A DNA stretch of 64,000 nt from NCBI RefSeq assembly GCF_965221685.1, contig NZ_OZ244907.1; one strand, 5' to 3'. Origin of the DNA: Palauibacter sp022826685. Its GTDB lineage: Bacteria; Gemmatimonadota; Gemmatimonadetes; Palauibacterales; Palauibacteraceae. Position 1 is the stretch's first letter; every line of letters begins with the position of its first letter. Below, in pieces: positions 16,487-25,626 of the stretch. The notes beneath the pieces were generated by a model. It did no database searches and had not been told where the DNA came from. It saw only the letters and a program-made list of their open reading frames with translations. Position numbers and translations under genes: made by a program.

Positions 16487-18949
16487 CTAGGGCACCAGGG
16501 CGGTCTCCCGCTTCCTGAGCACGAACAGCCCCTCGCGCATGCTCGATACGAGGATGTTCCCGGAGGGGAAGAACGGATAGTTGCTGAAGGACCCGGCGAA
16601 CCCCGGCGCGTCCGGGCTCCCCCCCACCGTGTCGAAGAAGCCGGCCGGCACGGGGTTCTCCGGGTCGGAGACGTCGAAGATCCGGAGTCCGGCCACGTAG
16701 TTCGACTGGTACATGTAGTCGCCGTGGACGTAGAGGTTGTGGTCCGACGCCTCGTTGTCCTGCACGAACTCCCGCACGAGGACCGGATCGTCCAGGTCCG
16801 CCACGTCCCACACGAGCGTCCGCGTCCCGGTCACTCCGCCCGACAACTCGTCGAGTTCGTCGTTGAGGTAGAAGTAGCGCTGGTCCTCCGTCAGCCATCC
16901 CTGATGCGAGTAGGCCACGTTGGGGTAGGCGGCGTTCGAGATCGGCGTCGGGTTTTCCTTGTCGGTCACATCGCCGATGCCGAGCTTCGTCGCGCTCGCG
17001 TTGAAGCACACCTCCCGGCCCGCGTAGTCGGCGTCGGGCCCCTCGTAGATGACGCACTGCGCGTCGTGCGTGTAGCCGCCCGATCCCGCGTTCCCCGTCT
17101 CCGGGTCCGCGAAACAGCCGGCGAACGTCGGGTTCAGAGGGTCGCGGATGTCCACCATGTGAAGCGCTCCGCCGCAGGTCTCGCCGCCCCCGCTGCCACC
17201 CACCACGTAGGCGAAACCCGAGGCCTCGTTGATGACGATGTTGTGCGCGGAGTGGAAGTCGGAGTAGAGCACGTCCTCGTCGAACTCGACCGGCGGGCTG
17301 CTCACGTCCCGCAGCCGGGTGAGGTCGAATACCTGCATCCCGTGTTCGCCCGCGTTGTCCGCCACGATGAAGGTGTGGTCGGCGTAGACCTTCATGTCCC
17401 GCCACAGGTTGGGCATCGCCCCATCCGTGAGGGGAAGATTGCCCAGATAGACCGGATTCCCCGCATCCGTCACGTCGATGAAGGAGGTCCCGTCGAACCG
17501 TCCGAGGATCGCGTACTCGCGGCCCGTCTGCGGATCCACCCAGCCCCAGATGTCGCTGACCATGATCCCGCGTCCGCCGCCTACCTCGCGGGCCGGGAGG
17601 AAGGAGACGAGGTCCACTTCCGAGCAGTCGAAGCCGGCGACCGTGCCGTCGTCCGAGCATCGCATCTCGTCGCCCGTGACGGAGGCCAGACCGAACTCGG
17701 TCTCGTGGATGGGAGCGGCCTCGCTCCACGCGCCGCCGGCGTCGCGCTCGAACACGAAGCCGATACCCTCGAAGAACTCCGATCCGGGCGCCCCGGCCAC
17801 CGCGAAGCCGTCGCCGCCGGCCACCGAGTTGCCCATGAAGCCCATCAGCCCCCTGGTCTCGGCCTCCAGGAACGCTTCCTCGCTCCACTCCCCGCTGTCC
17901 CCGACGCGAAGGACGTGGGCCGCGCCCGAGAAGGCGTTGGTGCCCGGGGCACCGACCACGAGTCGCTCACCCGCCCGGGCGAGGGAGTAACCGAAAAAGG
18001 CCGCGGGGGCGGGCGACGCGGCCGCGATCGTGCCGGCCTGCGACCACGCCCCGTCGGCGTCGGCGCCGAAGCGGAAGATGGCGCCCTGCGCCTGATTGCC
18101 GAGGGGAGAGCCGAGGAATGCCTCTCCGCCCAGGAGCACGGCGGACAGGCCGGCCACCATGCCACCGGCCGGCGCCAGGCGGGCGATCTCGTCCCATTCC
18201 GCCCCGGTGCGGCGGAACACGTAACCGCCCCCGGCCTGCGGCGGAGCGGGCGGCGTGAACTGACTCAGCGAGAACGGCCCCGGTGCGCCCACGAGGGCCA
18301 GATCGCCCTCGATGCTGACGGAGGCGCCGAAACGGGCGTCCGCGGCCGCGTCGGACCCGGTGAGTTCGACGGACGTCAGGCCCATGTCGGACTGGACGTA
18401 GGCGAACACCGAACCGCTCGCCCCGCGTCCCGGCGCGCCGATGACGCCGAACTGCGCGCCGGCCCCCACGGCCACCGAGGAGCCGAAGGCATCTCCCGGC
18501 ATCCCGTCCGGCGCCTCCAGCCTCTCCCAGAAGCTCCACATGCTGCCCTCGCGGACGAAGACATACGCGGCCCCCCGGCTCTCGTTCTCCTTCGGAGCGC
18601 CCACCACGAGAACGTCGCCCTCGACGGCGAGCGCCTCCCCGAAACCGTCTCCGTACACGCCGCTCGGCGCCGGTATCGCGGCGATCTCCACCCAGCCATC
18701 CGTGCCACTGCGCCGGAATACGTGCACGCTGCCCGGTCCGGAGCCCGGCATGGGAAAGAGCGCGACCTCGCCAGGCCGGGAGACGAAGATCTCGTCACCG
18801 GAGACGGCCGTCGCCACGCCGAAGCCGATGATCGGGGCCCCGGCGGCATGGTCCAGGCCTCCGGCATGGGTCTGCGCCGCCGCCGGCGCCGGCATCGCCG
18901 CCACGAAGGGAACGAGGGAAACGAGAAGAGCGAGATGACGTGGTCGCAT
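16487..18949 (-). CDS. Choice-of-anchor B family secreted repeat protein
   Basis: An 820-residue exported protein. After a signal peptide (about 1-26, AAAQT), residues 30-390 form FG-GAP/beta-propeller repeats (GFGVATAVSGDEIFV, FGEALAVEGDVLVVGAP, FGASVSIEGDLALVGAP and others). From about 400 the choice-of-anchor B region follows: SDIWGWVDPQTGREYAI, HNIVINEASGFAYVVGG, GYTHDAQCVIYEGPD, YSHQGWLTEDQRYFYLNDE and SDHNLYVHGDYMYQSNY, ending near GLFVLR. The last eight residues are encoded by a dispersed repeat. These proteins are surface or extracellular with no known enzymatic role. The ATG at 18949 was chosen because the signal peptide starts there. Confidence 0.85.
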   Translation of the reverse strand: MRPRHLALLVSLVPFVAAMPAPAAAQTHAGGLDHAAGAPIIGFGVATAVSGDEIFVSRPGEVALFPMPGSGPGSVHVFRRSGTDGWVEIAAIPAPSGVYGDGFGEALAVEGDVLVVGAPKENESRGAAYVFVREGSMWSFWERLEAPDGMPGDAFGSSVAVGAGAQFGVIGAPGRGASGSVFAYVQSDMGLTSVELTGSDAAADARFGASVSIEGDLALVGAPGPFSLSQFTPPAPPQAGGGYVFRRTGAEWDEIARLAPAGGMVAGLSAVLLGGEAFLGSPLGNQAQGAIFRFGADADGAWSQAGTIAAASPAPAAFFGYSLARAGERLVVGAPGTNAFSGAAHVLRVGDSGEWSEEAFLEAETRGLMGFMGNSVAGGDGFAVAGAPGSEFFEGIGFVFERDAGGAWSEAAPIHETEFGLASVTGDEMRCSDDGTVAGFDCSEVDLVSFLPAREVGGGRGIMVSDIWGWVDPQTGREYAILGRFDGTSFIDVTDAGNPVYLGNLPLTDGAMPNLWRDMKVYADHTFIVADNAGEHGMQVFDLTRLRDVSSPPVEFDEDVLYSDFHSAHNIVINEASGFAYVVGGSGGGETCGGALHMVDIRDPLNPTFAGCFADPETGNAGSGGYTHDAQCVIYEGPDADYAGREVCFNASATKLGIGDVTDKENPTPISNAAYPNVAYSHQGWLTEDQRYFYLNDELDELSGGVTGTRTLVWDVADLDDPVLVREFVQDNEASDHNLYVHGDYMYQSNYVAGLRIFDVSDPENPVPAGFFDTVGGSPDAPGFAGSFSNYPFFPSGNILVSSMREGLFVLRKRETALVP
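16488..16513 (-). repeat. 26-bp dispersed repeat, copy B
   Basis: This is the minus-strand partner of 11077-11102 (25 of 26 bases). It lies at the 3' end of the choice-of-anchor B gene and encodes that protein's final KRETALVP. As at copy A, the site is a junction of two convergent genes. Confidence 0.7.
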
Positions 18950-19008
18950 GGTACTGACTCCAGGGGTTGCGGAGGGTCGAGCGCCGGAACCTATCCCCCT
19001 CGCCTGCG

Positions 19009-22000
19009 CTAGCGGAAGCGGATGGCGATGCCGAACTGGGCTTGCCACTGCGAGGCGCCGATCTGCGGCAGGTAGGGCACCGAGGCGCGTACGCCGCCCG
19101 TGTCGCTCGTCTGGAGCGGCCCGGCGTAGCGGGCGCGGAGCGGGTCGTCCGGTTCGGGCAGCATGTTCTGAAGATCGAAGTCGTCTTCGATCCGGTCCTC
19201 GACGGTCAGCAGCTGCACGACGGGGTTCACGGTCTGGACGTGCCCCCAATCGCGATTCACCAGGTTGAGGACGTTGAGCACGTCGAGCGTCACCGTGACT
19301 TCCGCGCCGCCCAGACGGATGGGCTGGCTGAACCGAAAGTCCAGTTGGTGCGACCACGGCGTCCGGCAGGCGTTCCGGTGCAGAATCCGCAGCCGGTTCG
19401 CCTGCAGACAGGGTTCCTGCGCGACGAGTTGTTCGAAGAGGATGCCGCTGACCGGGGTTCGTCCCCCTCCGGGGAAGTCGAACGCCGCGCCGGTCACGAA
19501 GATGAGGTCGTTCGCGAGGTCGAGCGCCCGGCCGTAGCCGGGATAGGCGTCCCCGTTGATGTCGTCCGCATACACGTACGAGTAGGGTCGCCCCGACTGT
19601 CCCACGTAGAGCACGGACAGGCGGCCACCCCCCATCAGTTCCGGCAGGGCGGCCGTCGCGCTCGCCACGAGGCGGTGCGGCCGGTCGAAGAGAGACGCCT
19701 GCCGCTGGGGATCGTTCGGATCGCCCTCGACCGCGGTGTAGCCGAAGTTCGCGATCGCATCGAGCGAAGAGAGGCTGCGTACGTCGGCGGAACGGTTGAA
19801 GGCGTAGCCCACGTCGACGGAGAGCCGGTCGCCGAACTGCTTCCGAAGCCGCGCGCTCAGGGCGTACGAGAAGTTCAGAGGCCGGTCGCCGATCTTGATG
19901 ACCTGCCCGAAGCGCGGGTCGACGCGGCGGGGGAGAAAGATCGGCTCCCGCGCGCCCGGCGGCTCGCCCGGCGGCGGATCGACGAACTGGCTCCCGGCGC
20001 CGGGATCGGCGAAAGTCTCGCGCGTCCCGAAGCCGAAGCCGTACGTGAACCCGTTCGCCTCCGTGCGGTCATCCGCGGGGAAGGCGGGACCGATGTTCAG
20101 ATCCTGGAACGCGATCTGGTTCACGGAGCGGGTGTAGATGCCCTCGAGCGAGAGGACGAATCCCCCCGGCAGGCGTTGGTCGACGGCGAGCGAGGCCTTG
20201 AAGTCGCGCGGAAAGCGGAAGTCGGAGTCGAACAGCGTGACGATGGGGACCGCGGACTCGCCGCCCGTGCCGTCGACGCAGAGCGTCGGGGGAGGCGCGA
20301 GAGGATCGAAGGCGGGGACGATCTCTGGATCGGGGACACCGAAATTCCGCCGCCGGCAGGTCATGAAGACGGACGAGAGTCCTGTGTTCTGATAGGCGTT
20401 CGCGAGCCACGCGAAGGGTGGCCGGCCGGTGAACAGCCCCATCCCGCCGCGGATCTGCGTCGTGCGGTCCGCGCCCAGACCGAGGTTGAAGCCCGCCCGC
20501 GGGGAGAAGAGGACGGTACCGCCCGGAAGGTCGCTCGTGCTGAAGCCGAACGACCGCTCCACGTCCGGGTTGTGCGCCGGTGCGTCGGGCATCAGCGGCA
20601 CGTCCATCCGCAGGCCGACCCGAACGTTCAGCCGCTCCCCGATCCGGGCTTCCTCCTGCACGAAGGCCGAGAGTTGGTGCACGTTGAAGTCCGAGGTGCC
20701 GGCGTCCTCCGAGAGCGGCACGTGAACGACGTATTCCTCGGGGGCGTTCGCCTCGAGGTCCCCCAGCGAACGGAAGTAGTAGCTGCCGAGGCTGCCCGGC
20801 AGGTACTCGCGCCGGATGGAAAAGCGCTCGAACCCGGCCCCCAGCGTGAGATGATGATCTCCGAGCGAGAAGGTGAGCGCGTTCGTGATCTGCAGGATGT
20901 TCTGGTCGAGTTCGCCGTCCGGCCCGGAGTAGTTGGACCCGAGGCGCAACTCGCGCCGGAACCCCGCCCCCGGCACGCCCGCCTGGAGGCCGACCTCGAC
21001 ACGGGGATAGAGGGAGTTCGCGGTTTCCCGGTCGCGCAGAAACTGCGCGTTCACCATGAGGTCGTTCGAGAGCCGCGGACTGAGCGTCGCGAGCCACTGC
21101 GCCCCGAACGACTGGTTCCGCGATTCGATCTCCCGTCCCGTGGATGACATCTCGTAGGCGTCGCCGGGAAGTCGGTTGGTGGCCGGATCGTCGGCGGCGT
21201 AGGCGAGGTTGTAGCGGAACATGAGGGAGTGATCCGCGTCGGGTCGGGCGTCGACGCGCGCGAACAGGTTGGCGAGGTTGTTCTCCAGCGTGTAGAGGCC
21301 CGCCTCGCCCGCTTCCGCGCCGTAACCCCGGAGGATCCTGGACACGCGGCTGACCGAGTCGGGATCCAGCTTCGTCCGCACGATCTCGTCGATGCCGACC
21401 GTGAAGCCATCGGGCGGCCGCGTCCGGCTCTCGAGTTCGCCCGCCACGAAGAAGTGCAGGCGGTCGCGCAGGATAGGCCCTCCGAAATCGAAGCCCGCGA
21501 AGGCGTTCTGAAGCTCGCCCGGCGCCCGCGGGATCCCGCCGATGACCGCGTCGCCGACGAGCGCGTCGTTGCGGAAGAAGCCGAACGCGGAGCCGCGGAA
21601 ATCGTTGCCCCCCGTGCGCGTGACCGCGTTGAGAACGCCCCCGGTGAACCCGGACTGGCGCACGTCGTAGGGCGCGGTGAGGACCTGCAGTTCCTCGATT
21701 GCCGCGAGCGGGATGACGCGGCCCCGCGCCTGTCCGCCGGCCACCCCCGTCGGCGAGAGGCCGAAGACGTCCTGGTTGAGGGCGCCGTCCACCTGGATGT
21801 TGTTGAAGCGGATGTTCGATCCGGCGACGGACGTCCCCATCTCGTCCACCGCCACGAGCGGAGAGAGTCGGGCGAATCCCGTGAAATCCCTGGAGATCGT
21901 GGGGAGGGTCTCGAGCGTCTCCCGGTCGACGACCGTCGTCGAGCCCATGCGGGTGGGGTCGAACTCGGGATCCGTCTCGACGCGAACGGAGAGTTCGGGC

Positions 22001-22359
22001 AGGGGAACCGCCGTCTCGGAGAGTTGAACCTCGAGCCGCAGCCGCTGTCCGGCGATGAGCGTCAGACCCTCCCGCGTCGCCGGGTTGAGCCCGATGCGCG
22101 CGACCTCCAGCGTGTAGGGCCCTCCGGGACGCAGATTGGCGAGGCTGAAACGGCCCAGGTCGTCGCTCAGGACGGTGTGGGTGGCGCCGGTCTGGGTGTG
22201 GCGGAACTCGACCCGGGCTCCGGCCACGGGGGCTCCGTCGGCGTCGATCACGCGTCCGGCCACACCGGCGGTCGTCACCCCCTGGGCGAAGACGATGGAC
22301 GGGTGGACCGCGAGGCCCGCAAGAAGGCCGATCAACACAACGCCGAGAAGGCGGCTCAA
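19009..22359 (-). CDS. TonB-dependent receptor with carboxypeptidase-regulatory N-terminus
   Basis: A 1116-residue outer-membrane receptor. A signal peptide (about 1-25, IVFAQG) is followed by a carboxypeptidase regulatory-like beta-sandwich (GVAGRVIDADGAPVAGARVEF). A plug domain comes next (VVDRETLETLPTISRDFTGFARLSPLV; TGGVLNAVTRTGGNDFRGSAFGFFRND), then a large beta-barrel ending QFGIAIRFR. It would import a bulky ligand using TonB energy; the ligand is unknown, and no TonB, ExbB or SusD partner is adjacent. No ATG fits: a TTG at 22359 lies six bases after AAGGAG and just before the signal peptide. It is divergent from hutF. Confidence 0.9.
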   Translation of the reverse strand: MSRLLGVVLIGLLAGLAVHPSIVFAQGVTTAGVAGRVIDADGAPVAGARVEFRHTQTGATHTVLSDDLGRFSLANLRPGGPYTLEVARIGLNPATREGLTLIAGQRLRLEVQLSETAVPLPELSVRVETDPEFDPTRMGSTTVVDRETLETLPTISRDFTGFARLSPLVAVDEMGTSVAGSNIRFNNIQVDGALNQDVFGLSPTGVAGGQARGRVIPLAAIEELQVLTAPYDVRQSGFTGGVLNAVTRTGGNDFRGSAFGFFRNDALVGDAVIGGIPRAPGELQNAFAGFDFGGPILRDRLHFFVAGELESRTRPPDGFTVGIDEIVRTKLDPDSVSRVSRILRGYGAEAGEAGLYTLENNLANLFARVDARPDADHSLMFRYNLAYAADDPATNRLPGDAYEMSSTGREIESRNQSFGAQWLATLSPRLSNDLMVNAQFLRDRETANSLYPRVEVGLQAGVPGAGFRRELRLGSNYSGPDGELDQNILQITNALTFSLGDHHLTLGAGFERFSIRREYLPGSLGSYYFRSLGDLEANAPEEYVVHVPLSEDAGTSDFNVHQLSAFVQEEARIGERLNVRVGLRMDVPLMPDAPAHNPDVERSFGFSTSDLPGGTVLFSPRAGFNLGLGADRTTQIRGGMGLFTGRPPFAWLANAYQNTGLSSVFMTCRRRNFGVPDPEIVPAFDPLAPPPTLCVDGTGGESAVPIVTLFDSDFRFPRDFKASLAVDQRLPGGFVLSLEGIYTRSVNQIAFQDLNIGPAFPADDRTEANGFTYGFGFGTRETFADPGAGSQFVDPPPGEPPGAREPIFLPRRVDPRFGQVIKIGDRPLNFSYALSARLRKQFGDRLSVDVGYAFNRSADVRSLSSLDAIANFGYTAVEGDPNDPQRQASLFDRPHRLVASATAALPELMGGGRLSVLYVGQSGRPYSYVYADDINGDAYPGYGRALDLANDLIFVTGAAFDFPGGGRTPVSGILFEQLVAQEPCLQANRLRILHRNACRTPWSHQLDFRFSQPIRLGGAEVTVTLDVLNVLNLVNRDWGHVQTVNPVVQLLTVEDRIEDDFDLQNMLPEPDDPLRARYAGPLQTSDTGGVRASVPYLPQIGASQWQAQFGIAIRFR

Positions 22360-22419
22360 GGAGTTCTCCTTTCCGAGACTGCTGGCAGCCGTCGCTAAGA
22401 GATAACGCGCGGAGGGTGG

Positions 22420-23865
22420 ATGGTGTATCGGTGGGCTACCCGCGCCGTCCGACCGCCGTGTATTGTCGGAGCCGTGAGCACCAAGAGCCGCACGCTGACG
22501 TTTCGCGCGATTCTGGGCCCCGGAGGCCTCGAGCGGGACCGGTCGATCGAGATCGCTCCGGACGGGACGATCCGTGCGATTCGAGCGGTGCCTGCCGGCG
22601 GCGCCCCCCGCGACGGAGGACTCGCGGTCCCCGGCATGCCGAACGCGCACTCGCACATCTTCCAGCACGCACTGACCGGCTTCGGCGAAGAGGCGCGAGG
22701 AGACGACTCCTTCTGGAGCTGGCGCCGAGCCATGTACCGGCTGGCCGGCTCGATCACCCCGGAACAACTGTTCGACGTCGCCCGGCACGGGTACGCCCGC
22801 ATGTTGCGCGCGGGCTTCACTCACGTGGTGGAATTCCACTACCTGCATCACGGCCCTGGCGGCGCGCGTGGGCCCGAAACGACGCAGGCCGTGCTCGCGG
22901 CGGCCACGGACGTTGGCCTTCCCATAAGCCTGCTGCCCGTCTACTACCGGACCGCCGGCTTCGACGGGGCCGCGCCTCACGCCGGACAGCGACGCTTCGC
23001 GCACGGCTCGGTAGACGAATTCATGGCCACCGTCGAGGCGCTGGGCCCGGCGGTGGCCGGCGTGGCGCCGCACTCTCTCCGGGCGGTGCCCACGGCCGAC
23101 CTCGCGGACCTCGTGGCGGGAGTCGATGCGACGCTGGGCCGCGAGGCGCCGCTGCACATCCACATCAGCGAGCAGGAACTCGAGGTCGAGGAATGCCTCG
23201 CGGCGCGCGGCCGCACGCCGGTCGATCTCCTCGCGGACACAGTCGAACTGGGCCCGCGCTGGAGTCTCGTGCATGCGACGCACGCCACGAAGGCGGAGCG
23301 CGCCCGGCTGCGGAGCGCGGGGGCGAGGGTCGTCCTGTGTCCGATCACGGAAGCCCACCTGGGGGATGGGATCTTTCCCGCCCGCGAGCACTTTCTCGCC
23401 GGGGGCGCGGCTGCGGCGGGCTCCGACGCGAACGTCCGCATCTCCGCCATCGAGGAGGCGCGGCAACTCGAGTACGGGCAGCGCCTGCGGGATCGGCGGC
23501 GGGCTCGGCTGGCCACCGAAGCGGGGGCGGGGTCGGTCGTCTGGTCGTGGCTCGCGGCGAGCGGAGGCGAGGCGGCGGCGACCTCGGCCGGCCCGGAGGC
23601 CGGTGCCGGCGCACCGCGGCGGATGGGGCGAATCGAACCCGGCTACCGAGCCGACTTCGTCGTCCTGGACCGGGAAGGCCCCCACACCCTGGGACACGAC
23701 TGGGAGACCCTCATGGACGCGTGGCTCGTGGGGGGCGACGAGCGCGACATCGAGGCCGTGTACGTCGGAGGGGAACGACGCGTCGAACGCGGATCGGTCG
23801 CGGGCGAGGCCGAGATCCGATCCGCCTTCGGGAGGGCGATGCGAGAGCTCCGCCGGGCCATCTGA
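22420..23865 (+). CDS. hutF: Formimidoylglutamate deiminase-type amidohydrolase
   Basis: A 481-residue amidohydrolase closely patterned on HutF, which deaminates N-formimidoyl-L-glutamate in histidine degradation. PGMPNAHSHIFQHALTGFGEEARG and DSFWSWRRAMY give the HxH zinc motif and the HutF-specific segment. Later come VVEFHYLHH, IHISEQELEVEECLA (zinc His), VHATHATKAER and GSDANVRISAIEEARQLEYGQRL with the catalytic Asp. No hutH, hutU or hutI is in the window. Start uncertain: ATG 22420 (or GTG 22423) follows GGAGG well, but the first 18 residues look unconserved and GTG 22474 is possible. Confidence 0.85.
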   Translation: MVYRWATRAVRPPCIVGAVSTKSRTLTFRAILGPGGLERDRSIEIAPDGTIRAIRAVPAGGAPRDGGLAVPGMPNAHSHIFQHALTGFGEEARGDDSFWSWRRAMYRLAGSITPEQLFDVARHGYARMLRAGFTHVVEFHYLHHGPGGARGPETTQAVLAAATDVGLPISLLPVYYRTAGFDGAAPHAGQRRFAHGSVDEFMATVEALGPAVAGVAPHSLRAVPTADLADLVAGVDATLGREAPLHIHISEQELEVEECLAARGRTPVDLLADTVELGPRWSLVHATHATKAERARLRSAGARVVLCPITEAHLGDGIFPAREHFLAGGAAAAGSDANVRISAIEEARQLEYGQRLRDRRRARLATEAGAGSVVWSWLAASGGEAAATSAGPEAGAGAPRRMGRIEPGYRADFVVLDREGPHTLGHDWETLMDAWLVGGDERDIEAVYVGGERRVERGSVAGEAEIRSAFGRAMRELRRAI

Positions 23866-23908
23866 CACCCGCTGACCCCGGCGTCGCGCCAGGGCCGCCC
23901 GCGCGGCG

Positions 23909-24943
23909 TCAGGCGGCGGCCCGCTCCAGCTCCATCGACCACTTGCCGTGCGTCGCGAGACCGTTCATGCGCGCGCGGTGCGCGAACGCCGCCTGTGCCG
24001 CCGGCCCGTTGTCCGCGGCGCCACCCCAGGCCTGCAGCGGGGCCGCCTGCAGCGCCCGCCCGTACGAGAAGCTCAGATTCCACGGCGTATCGAACCCCGC
24101 GTTCATCGCGTTCAGGTGGGCGGTGGCCTCGATGTCCGACTGCCCGCCCGACAGAAAGACGATGCTCGGAACCGACGAGGGAACCGCACGCTTCAGGCAG
24201 CGCACCGTCTTCTCGGCCACCTCGTCGACGCCCGCCTGATCGGCGCACAGCTTGCCCGACAGCACCATGTTGGGCTTCAGGACCGAGCCCTCCAGGAGCA
24301 CCCGCTGGTGGAAGAGGGCCATGTAGACCTGCTTGAGCGTGGCTTCGGTCGCCTCGAAGCAGCGGTCGATGTCGTGGTCGCCATCCATCAGCACCTCCGG
24401 CTCCACGATCGGCACGAGTCCCTGCTCCTGGCTGAGCGCCGCCATCCGGGCGAGCGCGTGGGCGTTCGCCCCGATGCAGTAGGCGCTCGGAATGGCGCGG
24501 TCGCCGCCCCGTCCGATGTCGATGACGGCGCGCCACTTCGTGAAGCGGGCCCCGAGTGCGTAGTACTCCGCCAGCCGCTCGCGCAGCCCGTCGAGTCCCT
24601 CGGTCACCTTCTCGCCCGGCGCCCCCGCGAGGTCATGCGCTCCCTTGTCGATCTTGATCCCCGGGATCGATCCGGCATCGGAGAGGAGCTGGACGAGCGG
24701 GGTGCCGTCGGCCGCCGACTGCCGCAGCGTCTCGTCGAAGAGGATCACGCCCGAGATGCACTCGCTCAGCGCATCGCTCGTCCGGAAGAGCAATTCCCGG
24801 TAGTCGCGCCGGTTCTCCTCCGTCGATTCGACGCCTATCCCGTCGAACCGCTTCTTGATGGTTCCCGAGCTTTCGTCGGCGGCCAGGATCCCCCTGCCCT
24901 TGGCCCCCATGTCTTCCGCCACCTGGACGAGCTGCTGCCTCAT
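23909..24943 (-). CDS. Fructose-bisphosphate aldolase, class I
   Basis: A 344-residue class I aldolase of the animal/plant type. ILAADESSGTIKKRF (19-33), LFDETLRQ, PGIKIDKG, FTKWRAV and VEPEVLMDGDH are all family hallmarks, and the Schiff-base lysine is Lys223 in VLKPNM. It would split fructose 1,6-bisphosphate to triose phosphates in glycolysis or run the reverse step in gluconeogenesis. The ATG is preceded by GAGG at a good distance. The length is close to the family's usual 340-360. Confidence 0.95.
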   Translation of the reverse strand: MRQQLVQVAEDMGAKGRGILAADESSGTIKKRFDGIGVESTEENRRDYRELLFRTSDALSECISGVILFDETLRQSAADGTPLVQLLSDAGSIPGIKIDKGAHDLAGAPGEKVTEGLDGLRERLAEYYALGARFTKWRAVIDIGRGGDRAIPSAYCIGANAHALARMAALSQEQGLVPIVEPEVLMDGDHDIDRCFEATEATLKQVYMALFHQRVLLEGSVLKPNMVLSGKLCADQAGVDEVAEKTVRCLKRAVPSSVPSIVFLSGGQSDIEATAHLNAMNAGFDTPWNLSFSYGRALQAAPLQAWGGAADNGPAAQAAFAHRARMNGLATHGKWSMELERAAA

Positions 24944-24996
24944 TATGGTTCCTCCGCCCTCATTCCGGGCCGGATTTCAGGGAGCCGGGCCGCGGC

Positions 24997-25413
24997 TCAG
25001 GTCGGGTCTACGGGGTCGTCTTCGAGCGTCCAGATCACCGGCGTGACCGGCGACGCCGCCTGGTTGAAGAGCATCTTCTCGAGCGCGGGACCCGGCTCGG
25101 TCGTCTCCAGGTGCACGGCCCGGAAGTCGTAGCAGCCGGCTTCGACCGTGAAATCCCGCTGTCCGCCGGGCTGGATCGTCCCCTCGACGGGATGGTCCGT
25201 GCCGAAGAGGTCCTGGCCCCAGTCGGATGTCCCGCACGGTCGCGCGAAGAAGAAGATCACGGGGCCGAGCAGCCTGTTGACCACGCGCACGGTGGACGGG
25301 CTGTCGAACATGGGCTCCGGAACTACGGGGTCGTCTTCACCGCAGGCCGCGATTGAAAGACCGATCGCCACGATGGCGACGATTGCGTACCGCTTCTGTT
25401 TCACGCACCACAT
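24997..25413 (-). CDS. Small lipoprotein of unknown function
   Basis: A 138-residue predicted lipoprotein: basic start, hydrophobic core and lipobox LSIAAC, then a short acidic linker. The body (STVRVVNRLLGPVIFFFARPCG, QPGGQRDFTVEAGCYDFRAVHLE) looks like a small beta-sandwich with two further cysteines that could form a disulfide. I do not recognise the family. The ATG at 25413 is chosen over one 15 bases upstream because a GGAGGA box sits seven bases before it. It is divergent from mtaB. Confidence 0.7.
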   Translation of the reverse strand: MWCVKQKRYAIVAIVAIGLSIAACGEDDPVVPEPMFDSPSTVRVVNRLLGPVIFFFARPCGTSDWGQDLFGTDHPVEGTIQPGGQRDFTVEAGCYDFRAVHLETTEPGPALEKMLFNQAASPVTPVIWTLEDDPVDPT

Positions 25414-25626
25414 CTTGCATTCCTCCATGGCCGCTGTGCCGGGTCGCGCGGCGACGGTCGGGTCCGCGCACGATCCGCACCTGCCTCCGGCCGGATAAAA
25501 TAACTCTGGGAAAGATACATCGGAGCGGGATGCAGTCCACCCGACAACATGGCGTCTCATTCGCGCTGCACCGATCTTATACTGGAGAACGTGCGAACCC
25601 CTCCGTGAGCGACACGACTCGGCGAC

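Noticed and set aside
22416..24239. 607-codon plus-strand frame overlapping hutF in another frame
   Set aside because: Arg/Gly/Ala-rich shadow translation; the other frame carries the complete HutF motif set.
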